NCBI RefSeq assembly: GCF_947539375.1
Contig: NZ_OX443569.1
Location: 1,674,001-1,738,000, forward strand
Reading direction: 5' to 3'
Source: Lactobacillus isalae
Lineage (GTDB): Bacteria; Bacillota; Bacilli; Lactobacillales; Lactobacillaceae
Length of the DNA: 64,000 bases
A program made the translations under genes and the position numbers. Within the stretch, counting starts at the first letter, position 1. Each line of letters starts with the position of its first letter. A model generated the notes under the pieces. It saw only the letters and a list, made by a program, of their open reading frames with translations. It was not told the DNA's origin and did no database searches. This document shows, piece by piece, positions 34,024-44,133 of this stretch.

Positions 34024-34311
34024 ATGAGTATTTTTTCAAAAAATCAAACCAAAAAAGTTGTTGTCAACGCAGAAAATCATGGTTATAAACCAGATACCAT
34101 TACTTTTAAGCAAGGTAAACCAGCCCAATTAAAATTTATTCCTTCTGATAATATGGGCTGCATGAACGAAATAGTTTTCAAAGACTTGAATATAGATGAC
34201 AAACTTGATGGCAAAAAAGAAGTCATCGTAAATATCCCTACCGACAAGCCTACTACATATAAGTGGAGTTGCGGAATGGACATGTTTCATGGGAAGGTTG
34301 TTGTTAAATAA
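34024..34311 (+). CDS. Small cytoplasmic cupredoxin-domain protein
   Basis: A 95-residue cupredoxin-like domain without signal or membrane helix. The putative copper ligands correspond to those of its neighbour: Cys in NMGCMNE and Cys, Met, His in [10 protein letters not shown]. It takes the operon position that CopZ, a ferredoxin-fold chaperone, holds in Enterococcus. The stop overlaps the start of the ATPase gene (TAATG at 34309-34313), implying coupled translation and perhaps direct hand-over of copper. Confidence 0.82.
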   Translation: MSIFSKNQTKKVVVNAENHGYKPDTITFKQGKPAQLKFIPSDNMGCMNEIVFKDLNIDDKLDGKKEVIVNIPTDKPTTYKWSCGMDMFHGKVVVK

Positions 34312-36236
34312 TGAAGTTATCAAACATCAAAAGATTCTGGATATCTTTCATTCTATCCATCCCAATGCTTATTCAAATGTTTGCAATGCCCTTTCATTGG
34401 ATGATGCCAGGATATAACTGGATTGCACTTATTACAACTACAATCATTATGGCAATTTCTGCTCTTCCTTATTGGAAAAGTGCAATTGCTGCTTTTAAAA
34501 AGCATAGCGCTAATATGAATACCTTAGTTGCTACAGGTACAGCAGTTGCTTACTTTTACAGTATCTTTGCAATGATTACTAATCGCCCGGTTTATTTTGA
34601 AAGTGCAGCCTTTGTTACTGTCTTTGTCCTACTTGGCGATGCTATGGAAGAAAAGATGCACGATAACGCATCAAACGCTCTAGGTAAATTGATGGGCTTG
34701 CAAGCAAAAGATGCTGAAGTTCAAAGAGATGGTAAGTTCGTTAAAGTTCCACTTGATCAAGTTAAAGTTGGCGATATTATTCGCGTTAAGCCAGGTGAAA
34801 AGATTCCAGTCGATGGCGAAATCTTAGAAGGTGTTACAACGCTTGATGAATCAATGGTTACTGGTGAAAGTATGCCAGTTGTTAAAAAAGTTGGCGACAC
34901 AGTTGTAGGTTCAACTATTAATAGTAACGGTACAATCACTTTCAAAGCCACTAAAGTTGGCTCTGATACAATGCTCGCTCAAATTGTTGACTTGGTTAAA
35001 AAAGCTCAAACTAGTCATGCTCCAATTCAAAATTTGACAGATAAGATATCTAATATCTTTGTTCCAGCCGTAATGATTATTGCTATTTTAACTTTCATTA
35101 TCTGGTACTCATTTTTAGGTGCGACTGCTGTAGAAGCCATGTTATTTGCCGTTAGCGTTATAGTCATTGCCTGCCCATGTGCTTTAGGACTTGCTACTCC
35201 AACTGCTTTAATGGTTGGTACTGCTCGTAGCGCTAAAATGGGAGTTTTGATTAAGAACGGTGAAGTTCTTCAAGAAGTTAGTGACTTGAATACTGTTGTC
35301 TTTGATAAAACAGGTACTATCACTGTTGGTAAACCTGAAGTTACTGATATTGTCGGTGACGAAAAACAAGTTTTAACTATTGCTGCAAGTCTTGAGGAAT
35401 CGTCTGAGCATCCACTTGCTACGGCGATTGTTAAAAAAGCAGATTCTGAAAAATTGCAAATCGAAAAAGTTAGCGACTTTGAAGCAATCGAAGGTAAAGG
35501 CGTTAAGGCTAATTACCATGATCAAACAGCTTTTGTTGGAAGTAATCGTTTATTAGCTGATGTCAATATTTCCCAGGAAATGAATCAGCAAGCTACAAAA
35601 TTACAAGAAGAAGCTAAAACAGTTGTTTATGTCGGCTTAAATGGTGAAATTATTGGCTTAATTGCTATTCAAGATGTTCCTAAGCCAAGCTCTAAAGAAG
35701 CTATCAGCGAACTTAAGAAACGTGGATTAAAGACAGTAATGCTTACAGGTGATAATGAAAAAGTTGCTCAAGCAATTGCTAATGAAGTTGGGATTGATCA
35801 AGTTATTGCTGGTGTTTTACCAAACGAAAAAGCTGAGCATATTCAAGAACTTCAACAACATGGCGACAAGGTAGCCTTTGTTGGGGATGGTATCAATGAC
35901 GCTCCTGCTCTTTCAACAGCTGATGTTGGAATTGCCATGGGCTCTGGTACTGATATTGCAATTGATTCTGGTGGTATTGTCTTAGTTCAAAATGATTTAC
36001 GCGGTGTAGTGCGTGCCCTAGATATCTCAAAGAAGACCTTCAACCGTATCAAGTTAAACCTTTTCTGGGCGCTTATCTATAACACAATTGGCATTCCAAT
36101 TGCTGCTGGATTATTCGTTGGTTTAGGCTTTACACTAAGTCCTGAACTAGCAGGTTTAGCTATGGCCTTTTCATCCGTTTCTGTTGTCGGTAGCTCATTA
36201 CTTTTGAATAAAGCAAAAATTGCCGGAACTAACTAA
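34311..36236 (+). CDS. copA: Copper-translocating P1B-type ATPase
   Basis: A 641-residue heavy-metal ATPase: membrane Cys-Pro-Cys at residues 288-290, phosphorylated Asp at 332 (FDKTGT), HP locus SSEHPLA and hinge [10 protein letters not shown] near 525. It exports Cu(I) from the cytoplasm. There is no N-terminal metal-binding CxxC domain; the protein starts directly with the first membrane helices, so the two cupredoxins upstream may supply that function. It is the last gene of the operon. Base composition is like its neighbours. Confidence 0.92.
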   Translation: MKLSNIKRFWISFILSIPMLIQMFAMPFHWMMPGYNWIALITTTIIMAISALPYWKSAIAAFKKHSANMNTLVATGTAVAYFYSIFAMITNRPVYFESAAFVTVFVLLGDAMEEKMHDNASNALGKLMGLQAKDAEVQRDGKFVKVPLDQVKVGDIIRVKPGEKIPVDGEILEGVTTLDESMVTGESMPVVKKVGDTVVGSTINSNGTITFKATKVGSDTMLAQIVDLVKKAQTSHAPIQNLTDKISNIFVPAVMIIAILTFIIWYSFLGATAVEAMLFAVSVIVIACPCALGLATPTALMVGTARSAKMGVLIKNGEVLQEVSDLNTVVFDKTGTITVGKPEVTDIVGDEKQVLTIAASLEESSEHPLATAIVKKADSEKLQIEKVSDFEAIEGKGVKANYHDQTAFVGSNRLLADVNISQEMNQQATKLQEEAKTVVYVGLNGEIIGLIAIQDVPKPSSKEAISELKKRGLKTVMLTGDNEKVAQAIANEVGIDQVIAGVLPNEKAEHIQELQQHGDKVAFVGDGINDAPALSTADVGIAMGSGTDIAIDSGGIVLVQNDLRGVVRALDISKKTFNRIKLNLFWALIYNTIGIPIAAGLFVGLGFTLSPELAGLAMAFSSVSVVGSSLLLNKAKIAGTN

Positions 36237-36276
36237 TGTAATTTATTTTTATAGTGATAATTAGTTTTCCTCAAAT

Positions 36277-36322
36277 AAAAAATCAGTTCTATCTTAACGA
36301 TATGAGCTGATTTTTTATTTTC
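36277..36322 (+). terminator. Terminator of copper operon
   Basis: AAAAAATCAG..TC and GAGCTGATTTTTT pair with one wobble; T run follows. Confidence 0.75.
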
Positions 36323-36464
36323 TTAATTTTTGCTCCAATTTGCTGTTCATCCTATTTTTTGCAATCCTTTTCATTTTATGAGTGGTTTTATTTAAAGTTG
36401 GGATACCCTCCTCCTATAATAAAGCTGGTAGTCAAAATCAGTGGATGTTAAAAAGGAGAATAAT

Positions 36465-39400
36465 ATGTTGTCAAAAAATAATTTTAAAGAACGTCTCCGT
36501 AAAATGGAGGATCGACAAGATAGATTTTCAATTAGAAAATTTTCTATAGGAGCAGTCTCTGTGTTAATTGGCTCATTTATTTTTGGTGTCCAATCCACAC
36601 AAGTTGCTCATGCGGATACTTTGGCTGAAAAAGATAGCACTGTAGTATCTACTAAAGACAGTTCAAAAGTAGTTGCCAGAAGTAATAGTGACACTTCTAA
36701 TCCGTCTTCAAATAATCACTTACAATCTGCTAATCAGACAATCGATACTAATACAGCTAAATTGGAGCATAAAGCTACAACCAGTGAACTTAAACCAGTT
36801 AGCTCTAATACAATCTCAGCTGTTAAGCAAGCCACTCCAGACATAGAGAGTAGCTCAAAAAATCAAACTCTATTAACCAAAAACAATGCTATAAGTCAAT
36901 CTCAACCTAATACTCAAGAAAGCTCAAATAATCAAGAAAATAGTGCTTCCACAATAAATGACCCTAGTGTTAATGATAGGGAAAATACTGAAAAAGCTGA
37001 TACTCTTAACACAGATACAACTATTAGTGACGCACCTAATTATCCTGATACCCATGGTATCGTGCCTACAACTCAATACATATTTGACCAATTTACTTTA
37101 ACTAACGGACAATTGACTAATAATGCTTATACACCTTTAAATATGCTTATTACTCTTACTACCGATAGAAATAATCCTGGAAATAAACTAAATTATTACA
37201 TCACTAATAATAATTATTCAGAAGTATATGCTAACGATGCAATTAATGTAGACCAATACGTAAACTATACTGGAGTCGGTCCATATCCATCTTCAAATTT
37301 AGTAATCTATAATTTCGGCCCAAATGGTATTAGCGTTAATGAAAATAATAATAATTTCGGCTTAGCATTTACATTTGGTTATGGTAAGTATGATTCTATA
37401 ATTAACTCAAGTGATCCTAATCCATTTTCATCCTCAAATGTTTCAAATGCCTGGGGAGATACGACACCAACCAATGTTACCCAAACTATCACTTACGTTG
37501 ATGCTCAAACTGGACAACCTATGCCAAATACGCCAACCATTGAGTCAAATGGATTAACAGGACAAATATATCAAGTTGATCCTGCAGCTGAAAAAATTAT
37601 AAAAGGCTATTACTTAGTTAATAAAGAAAGAGATCACGGTGTTATTTCTCAATATAAAAATGGTGGAACTTACACTAATGAATGGGTTTCTCAAAGTGGA
37701 CAACTAATAAAAGAAGTATGGCATCAAATAAATTCTAACGGTGTTATGCAAGTTGATGTTTATATCAATAATGTACAAAAATATGATCCAAATAATTTAA
37801 AGGGTATTGTCTATCCTTCCACAATGTCTAAAGATGGCCCTACACAATTAAATATTGATAATGGATCCTATGTCTTTCCTAATCCATATGTAGAACAAAC
37901 AAGTAATATTGAACTTAAATATGATCCATTAGGTCATATAATTCCTGTAACACCTGATGGTACTCCAATTTCAAACGCACCTACTCCGCAATATACTAAT
38001 AGTCCTACTAATCCTAGTGCAGTAGAGCCAAATGAACCAGTTCCAAATATCCCAGGATATACACCGGAAGTCTCAACAGTAACACCAACTGCTCCCGGTA
38101 CAGATACAAAAGTAATCTATGTTCCAATCGAACAAGGTTCAATCACTGTTACAGTTCACGATGTCACAGACAACGTGAACTTACCTCAATATGGTAAGAG
38201 CAGTGGGGAGCAAGATGTAGGTACTGGATTCACGTATGATAAGAAGACTGTAATTACAGATCTTGAAAACAAAGGTTATAAAGTTCTTAATCCAGATGTA
38301 ATAGTTCCAACTACTATTAGTAAAGGTGCTCAAAATATTGTTATTGATGTTGAACATCAACTTGTTCCTGTAACGCCAGACAATCCAGGAAATCCGGGCC
38401 AACCTATTAATCCTAATGATCCAGACGGTCCAAAGTGGCCAGACGGAACTGCTAAGAATGCTTTAGAAGCAACTGGTTCTCAAACAATTCATTATGAAGG
38501 TGCTGGTAATAAGACACCAGCTGATAATATTCAACATTTCACTTTCACTAAGAGCGCTACGGTTGATAAGGTAACTGGTCAAATTGTTAGTGAAACTGGT
38601 TGGAATGTTTCTAGTCATACATTTGGTAACGTTGATACTCCAGTAGTAGCGGGCTATCATGCAGATAAGACTGTCGCTGGTGGGGCTACAATTACTCCGG
38701 ATGACTTGAATAAGACAATTGTGGTAACGTATGCACCAAATGGTCATGTAATTCCTGTTGGTCCCGATGATCAACCAATTCCGAATGCTCCACAGCCTCA
38801 GTTCCCTACTAACCCGGATACCCCAACAGGAACAACACCAAGTGAAGTTCCAGTAGTACCAGGATATCACCCTGAAAATGGTAAACCTGGCGATCCTGTA
38901 GATCCTGTTCCGGGTAAACCTGGTGAGAATGTTCCTGTGAAATATGTTCCAGACACTCCAACTCCTGAAACTTACACTGGTTCTCAAACTATTAAGTTTG
39001 TTGATGGAACTACGGGCAAGGAAATCGAAAGTCCTAATGTTCAAAAAGCTACTAACTTAACTGGAGATCACACATTTGGCAAGATCAATACTCCTGTTAT
39101 TAAGGGTTACACTACAACTGAAACTACCGCCGGTGGAGCAACAGTAACGAAGGAAAATCCTAATGCTGTAATTACTGTGACATATACTCCAAATGGTCAC
39201 ATCATTCCAGTAGGTCCAGATGGTAAACCAATCCCTGATGCTCCACAACCACAATTCCCAACCAATCCTGATAACCCTAGTGAAACTACTCCTAGTCAAG
39301 TTCCTGATGTTCCTGGTTACCACCCAGAATCTGGTAAACCTGGCGAACCAGTAAATCCTGTTCCGGGTAAACCTGGTGAGAATGTTCCTGTGAAATATGT

Positions 39401-40166
39401 TCCAGACACTCCAACTCCTGAAACTTACACTGGTTCTCAAACTATTAAGTTTGTTGATGGAACTACGGGCAAGGAAATCGAAAGTCCTAATGTTCAAAAA
39501 GCTACTAACTTAACTGGAGATCACACATTTGGCAAGATCAATACTCCTGTTATTAAGGGTTACACTACAACTGAAACTACCGCCGGTGGAGCAACAGTAA
39601 CTAAGGAAAATCCTAATGCTGTAATTACTGTTACTTACACTCCAAATGGTCATATCATTCCAGTAGGTCCAGATGGTAAACCAATCCCTGATGCTCCACA
39701 ACCACAATTCCCAACCAATCCTGATAACCCTAGTGAAACTACTCCTGGTCAAGTTCCTGACGTTCCCGGTTATCATCCAGAATCTGGTAAGCCGGGTGAG
39801 CCTGTAGATTCTGTTCCTGGTAAACCAGGAGAAAACGTTCCTGTTAAATATATTCCAGATACAATGGTTCCAAATAAGTCTACTATTCTTGCTACGCCTA
39901 AACATGCTCCAACAAAAACTACTACTCAAAATAATAATTTAGATTCTTCAGTTTTATTCAACCCCATTAAAACTCATAATGTTGAAAAGACTGACAAAAA
40001 TATAGTCTCTAGACCTGCCGCTTCACAAAAGAAGTCATCACTTCCACAAACTGGAAGAAAAGAAAATCAAGGTCAATTAATTGGATTAGCCGTCGTAGGA
40101 TTAGGCCTACTTTTAGGATTACTTGGAGGTGAGAAAAGAAAGAATAATAATTTTATTACTAAATAA
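36465..40166 (+). CDS. LPXTG-anchored repeat surface protein, MucBP-like
   Basis: A 1233-residue sortase substrate. FSIRKFSIGAVSVLIGS (residues 21-37) is a YSIRK-type signal with cleavage after AHA (residue 50). A Ser/Thr/Asn-rich stalk follows (about 51-200), then a unique domain (about 210-500) and mucin-binding-like repeats (about 500-1135) built on GSQTI...GYTTTETTAGGATVT...NGHIIPVGPDG. The C-terminus has LPQTG at 1193, a hydrophobic helix and a basic tail. The last two repeats are 453 bp each and almost identical. Likely an adhesin to mucus or host glycans; the ligand is unknown. ATG 36465 follows AAAAAGGAGAATAAT. Monocistronic. Confidence 0.9.
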   Translation: MLSKNNFKERLRKMEDRQDRFSIRKFSIGAVSVLIGSFIFGVQSTQVAHADTLAEKDSTVVSTKDSSKVVARSNSDTSNPSSNNHLQSANQTIDTNTAKLEHKATTSELKPVSSNTISAVKQATPDIESSSKNQTLLTKNNAISQSQPNTQESSNNQENSASTINDPSVNDRENTEKADTLNTDTTISDAPNYPDTHGIVPTTQYIFDQFTLTNGQLTNNAYTPLNMLITLTTDRNNPGNKLNYYITNNNYSEVYANDAINVDQYVNYTGVGPYPSSNLVIYNFGPNGISVNENNNNFGLAFTFGYGKYDSIINSSDPNPFSSSNVSNAWGDTTPTNVTQTITYVDAQTGQPMPNTPTIESNGLTGQIYQVDPAAEKIIKGYYLVNKERDHGVISQYKNGGTYTNEWVSQSGQLIKEVWHQINSNGVMQVDVYINNVQKYDPNNLKGIVYPSTMSKDGPTQLNIDNGSYVFPNPYVEQTSNIELKYDPLGHIIPVTPDGTPISNAPTPQYTNSPTNPSAVEPNEPVPNIPGYTPEVSTVTPTAPGTDTKVIYVPIEQGSITVTVHDVTDNVNLPQYGKSSGEQDVGTGFTYDKKTVITDLENKGYKVLNPDVIVPTTISKGAQNIVIDVEHQLVPVTPDNPGNPGQPINPNDPDGPKWPDGTAKNALEATGSQTIHYEGAGNKTPADNIQHFTFTKSATVDKVTGQIVSETGWNVSSHTFGNVDTPVVAGYHADKTVAGGATITPDDLNKTIVVTYAPNGHVIPVGPDDQPIPNAPQPQFPTNPDTPTGTTPSEVPVVPGYHPENGKPGDPVDPVPGKPGENVPVKYVPDTPTPETYTGSQTIKFVDGTTGKEIESPNVQKATNLTGDHTFGKINTPVIKGYTTTETTAGGATVTKENPNAVITVTYTPNGHIIPVGPDGKPIPDAPQPQFPTNPDNPSETTPSQVPDVPGYHPESGKPGEPVNPVPGKPGENVPVKYVPDTPTPETYTGSQTIKFVDGTTGKEIESPNVQKATNLTGDHTFGKINTPVIKGYTTTETTAGGATVTKENPNAVITVTYTPNGHIIPVGPDGKPIPDAPQPQFPTNPDNPSETTPGQVPDVPGYHPESGKPGEPVDSVPGKPGENVPVKYIPDTMVPNKSTILATPKHAPTKTTTQNNNLDSSVLFNPIKTHNVEKTDKNIVSRPAASQKKSSLPQTGRKENQGQLIGLAVVGLGLLLGLLGGEKRKNNNFITK
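38475..39884 (+). repeat. Tandem adhesin repeats, 453-bp unit
   Basis: Two direct repeats start at 38979 and 39432 (period 453 bp, 151 codons). They are identical over the first 230 or so bases and differ later mainly by synonymous changes. A diverged 504-bp copy starts at 38475. The near identity at DNA level implies recent duplication or gene conversion, so copy number may vary between strains. Confidence 0.92.
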
Positions 40167-40237
40167 ATTAGCCTAAAAATATAAAGAGATATCTGAAAAA
40201 AGTCTATTTTTTGATGATTTTAAACTTTTAATCAAAA

Positions 40238-40292
40238 TAAAAATCCTATTAAATCAAGGTTTATTAATACCAAGATTTAATAGGATTTTTCA
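40238..40292. terminator. Bidirectional terminator
   Basis: AAATCCTATTAAATC and GATTTAATAGGATTT form a 15-bp stem. It ends the surface protein gene and the convergent permease gene. Confidence 0.88.
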
Positions 40293-40309
40293 ATTTCTGA
40301 TTTTTTTAA

Positions 40310-41788
40310 TTATTCTTCGACTGTCATTTCTTCTTCACGCTTTTGTTCAAGTTTACGCAGCCATGGTAAAACGAAACCTAAACCAAATAATACAACGACA
40401 GTAATAATGTTCATCCATAATTGATGAGTAAATGCCTTAGTACCTACTGCGACGTTTTGAGGAATAAATCCTAACGTAGCACAGACAAAAGTAAATAGTA
40501 GACACCAACCACCAACAGTTAACGCACCAGCTTTATTCTTAATAAATACATAATCAGAATGATACTTATCTTGGTGAATTCTCATTGCAACAAAGGCAAA
40601 GAATACCCAACAAGTCTTATATGGTGAAATAATTCCATTAACATTCAAAAGCCAATTATAAATGGTATTAATGTTAGGTAAAGTTCCAGTTAATAATAGC
40701 AAGAATAAACTAAGTCCGACAGTAAACGTATAAGAGTGAACTGGACGACCACTCTTGCTCTTCTTTTCAGTAAGCCACTTAGGCATGAACTTAGAGCCAA
40801 CATCTCCAGCAAAAACACGACTTGAAGCATCTAGTAATACGGCAAGTTGAGCCATCATAAAGATTGCTTGTACAACAGCAAAGATATACATCAACAGCTT
40901 ACCTACACCTAAACTTTCACCAAGCAATTGGAAGGCATAGTAAGGGCCGTTCATCTTGAAATCATGTGGAATATGATGAGCGTTAAAGAACATTGCTAAA
41001 GCTAATGTTCCAAAGATTGTTAAGAATCCAGTCATAATGGCAAGCATCCACATTGCCTTAGGAAAGTCTCTCTTCGGATTCTTCATTTGTTGTACATAAG
41101 GTGCAGCAAGTTCAGCACCTGACATAGCAAAGATCAAAAGACCAGTAGTTGAGAAATAATTCAAGCTAAATGAAGGCTTAAAAGCTCCCCAATTAAAAGG
41201 TTGAGTCGCAATATGGTGTCCATGCATTACTGACCATGCAGCAAGTAAAACAAAGAGCATAGACATAATAAACATTGCTCCCCCACCAATTAAAGAAAGA
41301 ATTTCTAGTGAATTACGAAGTTTGTTTTCTAACAAAATGAAGATCAGGATGATCACAAAAGTTAAAATTCCGAACCAGAAAGTTGACATTTTCTTGTCTA
41401 AACTGTTGTTTCCAAAGATCATCCAACTAAATGAAACAATAACTGAGTTTGATACATCGACGATATATGGCACACTCTGCACCCAATACATCCAAGAGGT
41501 CCAATAACCCAAAGTATCATTTGTACTTCTTCTTACCCAAGAAGCAAGTCCACCATCCTGATTATCAAAAGTCAAACTCATCTGACTACTAATCAATGCG
41601 TAAGGAATAACATAAGTAAATAAAAGAAAGATCCAAGAAATTACAACTGAAAGACCTTGGTTTTGAAATGGATAGAAGATATTTTCAAAACTAATAATCG
41701 TTACGAAGTCAATCAGCGCAATAACTGGCCAACTCATATAATGTTTTTTATTCGGTTCTAAATCACTTAAGACATCTGGTTTATCCAA
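40310..41788 (-). CDS. APC-family amino acid permease
   Basis: A 492-residue protein with about 12-13 membrane segments, of the APC superfamily and most like glutamate:GABA-type exchangers (SWPVIALIDFVTIISFENIFYPF near the start; AMSGAELAAPYVQQMKNPKRDFPKA in the middle, the conserved loop after helix 6). It stands divergently beside an ornithine decarboxylase gene, so exchange of ornithine for putrescine is an attractive guess, but the sequence does not settle the substrate. No clear ribosome site other than GGGGGAAATT before ATG 41788. Confidence 0.8.
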   Translation of the reverse strand: MDKPDVLSDLEPNKKHYMSWPVIALIDFVTIISFENIFYPFQNQGLSVVISWIFLLFTYVIPYALISSQMSLTFDNQDGGLASWVRRSTNDTLGYWTSWMYWVQSVPYIVDVSNSVIVSFSWMIFGNNSLDKKMSTFWFGILTFVIILIFILLENKLRNSLEILSLIGGGAMFIMSMLFVLLAAWSVMHGHHIATQPFNWGAFKPSFSLNYFSTTGLLIFAMSGAELAAPYVQQMKNPKRDFPKAMWMLAIMTGFLTIFGTLALAMFFNAHHIPHDFKMNGPYYAFQLLGESLGVGKLLMYIFAVVQAIFMMAQLAVLLDASSRVFAGDVGSKFMPKWLTEKKSKSGRPVHSYTFTVGLSLFLLLLTGTLPNINTIYNWLLNVNGIISPYKTCWVFFAFVAMRIHQDKYHSDYVFIKNKAGALTVGGWCLLFTFVCATLGFIPQNVAVGTKAFTHQLWMNIITVVVLFGLGFVLPWLRKLEQKREEEMTVEE

Positions 41789-42030
41789 TTTTTAATTTCC
41801 CCCAAAATCAAAATATTTATCTAAATCCAAAGTCTTAAATTTGGAGGCTTCAAAACTATCATTAAAGTATTCAAATTCACTTGTAGAAATCCTCTATAAA
41901 TCGCTATAATTTATGCCGTAGTATTCTTGCAAATAAATTGCGTACAAAAACGTTCGCACAAAATTATAAAGATTTATAAAAATTTTGCAAGTCTATTTTA
42001 GAAAATACAGTAGGAAAACAAGGTGATTAA

Positions 42031-44130
42031 ATGAATTTTCTAAAAATTGCATTAAGCAATGAGCTTAAAAATAATGATTTTAATTCATGGCAAACTACTA
42101 ATTTGAACGATACTCCTCAAGCTAGTGAACTTGCCGCAATAGTAGTAACAGAGGCTGACCAAGATAGTCTTAAAGCTGCTCAAGATTTACAAAAAACTTC
42201 TGGCCTTGGAATTCCTATTATTAAAGTTTCACATGAAACAATTTCTAACGATGAAAAAGAAGAAATAATTAACGCTGCAAATAACTATACTAAAGAAATG
42301 GTCCCAGGCTTTTTAACTGACCTAGTCAACTTTGCACAAGATCATCCAGTAAGCTTTACTACTCCTGGTCACCACAACGGCTTATATTATGAAAAACATC
42401 CTGCTGGCGTTGTTTTCAATCGCTTCTTTGGCAAGAACCTGATGTTCGCAGATACTAGTGACACTGTACCTGAACTAGGCGATACTATGACGCACGAAGG
42501 TACTCCCTTAACTGCTGAACAAAAAGCCGCCAAAACATATCACGCTGATAAAGTTTACTTTTGTACTAACGGAACCACTAGTGCTAACTCAATTTGTGCT
42601 AGTGCACTTCTTACAAAAGACGATCTTGTTCTTTTTGACCGTAATAACCACAAGTCACTCTATAACAGCGCCTTGGTTATGAGCGGAGCTAAACCGGTAT
42701 ATATTCCAACTGACCGAAATGCTCTTGGCTTAATCGGAGAAATGGATCCCAACTTTTTAAGTGAAGAAAAAATTAGAGCAGAAGTCGCTAAAGTTGATCC
42801 TGAAAAGGCTAAGGCCAAACGTCCATTTAGATTAGCCATTATCCAATCAGAAACTTATGACGGACTTTTTTACGACGCAAAATGGATGATTGATAAAATC
42901 GGCAAACTTTGTGATTATATTCTTTTTGACTGTGCTTGGGGCGGATTTGAACAATTCATACCAATTATGAATCATTTATCTCCCCTCAACTTAGAATTTG
43001 GACCAGAAGATCCAGGAATTTTAGTAACGCAATCGCTTCATAAGCAACAAGCCGGTATGGGACAAGCTTCTCAGATTTTAAAGAAAGATGCGCATCTAAA
43101 AGGTCAAAAGCGTTATGTCGATCACAAGCACTTTAACCACGCTTATCTTAAATTCGTAACTTCCAGTTATTCATATCCCCTCTATGCTTCCTTAACCGTT
43201 AATTCATACTTAACAAGCGGCAAAGGCAATAAAAAATGGTGGGACAAAATTTTGCGTTTAGGAATTGAATGGCGTAAAGAACTAATTAGAAAATCAAAAT
43301 TATTTAGACCATTAGTAATTGATAATTTTGAAAATATTAGTACTGACGAATTAGCAACAAATGAAAAATACTGGAACTTAGAACCCAATAATCTTTGGCA
43401 CGGCTTCAGTAAAATTGCCACAGGTCAGGCAATTATTGACCCATTAAAGATTACTGTAGTCACACCTGGTATTGATGTTAAAAACTCAAAATATGAAGAT
43501 GTAGGAATTCCTGGTCCAGTAGTAGCTGAATTCTTAATGGAAAAACGCATCATTCGTGCAAAAGATGACTTGTATTCCCTTCTCTTCCTGCTTACACCTG
43601 GTGATACCAAAGCTGAATTAGATACGCTTCTTAACGCATTCTTAGAGTTTGAACAATACTATGACGAAGATGCTCCCTTAGAAAAAGTATTGCCTAAATT
43701 AGCCAAAGTATACGGTGATCGCTACAAAGGATATACTTTAAAGCAGCTTTGCCAAGAAATGCATAATTATTACCGGGGAAATAAAACGTTCACCCTGCAA
43801 CAAGAACTATTTGCTAAACCAAATATGCAAAACTATCCAATGACTCCTGAACACGCTGACTATCTATTTATGAAAAATGAAAGCGAGCTAGTTAACTTGG
43901 ATGATGTTCAAGGAAGAATTGCGGCCGAAGGTGCTCTTCCTTACCCACCAGGAGTCTTTATTGTTGCTCCTGGAGAAAAATGGAGTTCTATTGACCAAAA
44001 GTACTTTGAGGTTTTGGTAGGAGCAATCGAGCGTTTTCCTGGCTTTGTTCCTGAAATTCAAGGAGTCTACTGGGATCAAAAATCAGATGGTAAAATAATA
44101 GTACAAGCAGAAGTATTAAAGGAGAATTAA
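42031..44130 (+). CDS. odcI: Ornithine decarboxylase, PLP fold type I
   Basis: A 699-residue Orn/Lys/Arg decarboxylase of the large inducible prokaryotic class. It has an N-terminal wing domain, the PLP domain with FTTPGHHNGLYYEKHP and the Schiff-base lysine K338 (TQSLHKQQAGMG), and the C-terminal domain (about 560-699). It converts ornithine to putrescine and CO2, consuming a proton and giving acid resistance and metabolic energy through antiport. Length is close to the 730-residue enzyme of Lactobacillus 30a. Ornithine rather than lysine is inferred from overall resemblance. A YnbB-like gene follows three bases later. AAGGTGATTAA precedes the start. Confidence 0.87.
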   Translation: MNFLKIALSNELKNNDFNSWQTTNLNDTPQASELAAIVVTEADQDSLKAAQDLQKTSGLGIPIIKVSHETISNDEKEEIINAANNYTKEMVPGFLTDLVNFAQDHPVSFTTPGHHNGLYYEKHPAGVVFNRFFGKNLMFADTSDTVPELGDTMTHEGTPLTAEQKAAKTYHADKVYFCTNGTTSANSICASALLTKDDLVLFDRNNHKSLYNSALVMSGAKPVYIPTDRNALGLIGEMDPNFLSEEKIRAEVAKVDPEKAKAKRPFRLAIIQSETYDGLFYDAKWMIDKIGKLCDYILFDCAWGGFEQFIPIMNHLSPLNLEFGPEDPGILVTQSLHKQQAGMGQASQILKKDAHLKGQKRYVDHKHFNHAYLKFVTSSYSYPLYASLTVNSYLTSGKGNKKWWDKILRLGIEWRKELIRKSKLFRPLVIDNFENISTDELATNEKYWNLEPNNLWHGFSKIATGQAIIDPLKITVVTPGIDVKNSKYEDVGIPGPVVAEFLMEKRIIRAKDDLYSLLFLLTPGDTKAELDTLLNAFLEFEQYYDEDAPLEKVLPKLAKVYGDRYKGYTLKQLCQEMHNYYRGNKTFTLQQELFAKPNMQNYPMTPEHADYLFMKNESELVNLDDVQGRIAAEGALPYPPGVFIVAPGEKWSSIDQKYFEVLVGAIERFPGFVPEIQGVYWDQKSDGKIIVQAEVLKEN

Positions 44131-44133
44131 GTA

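Noticed and set aside
36441-36464. Earlier ATG for the surface protein
   Set aside because: It overlaps the ribosome site AAAAAGGAG of the chosen start at 36465, which begins the conserved MLSKNNFKERLRKME signal.
38475-39884. Repeats considered as CRISPR or a mobile array
   Set aside because: The unit is 453 bp, in frame, and encodes protein repeats of an LPXTG protein.
38463-39929. Long minus-strand frames opposite the adhesin repeats
   Set aside because: They are arginine- and serine-rich shadows produced by the repeated codons on the plus strand, with no ribosome site or homology.
41926-41993. Loose inverted repeat CTTGCAAA / TTTTGCAAG upstream of ornithine decarboxylase
   Set aside because: Eight-base arms about 50 bases apart in very AT-rich sequence; expected by chance and with no supporting context.
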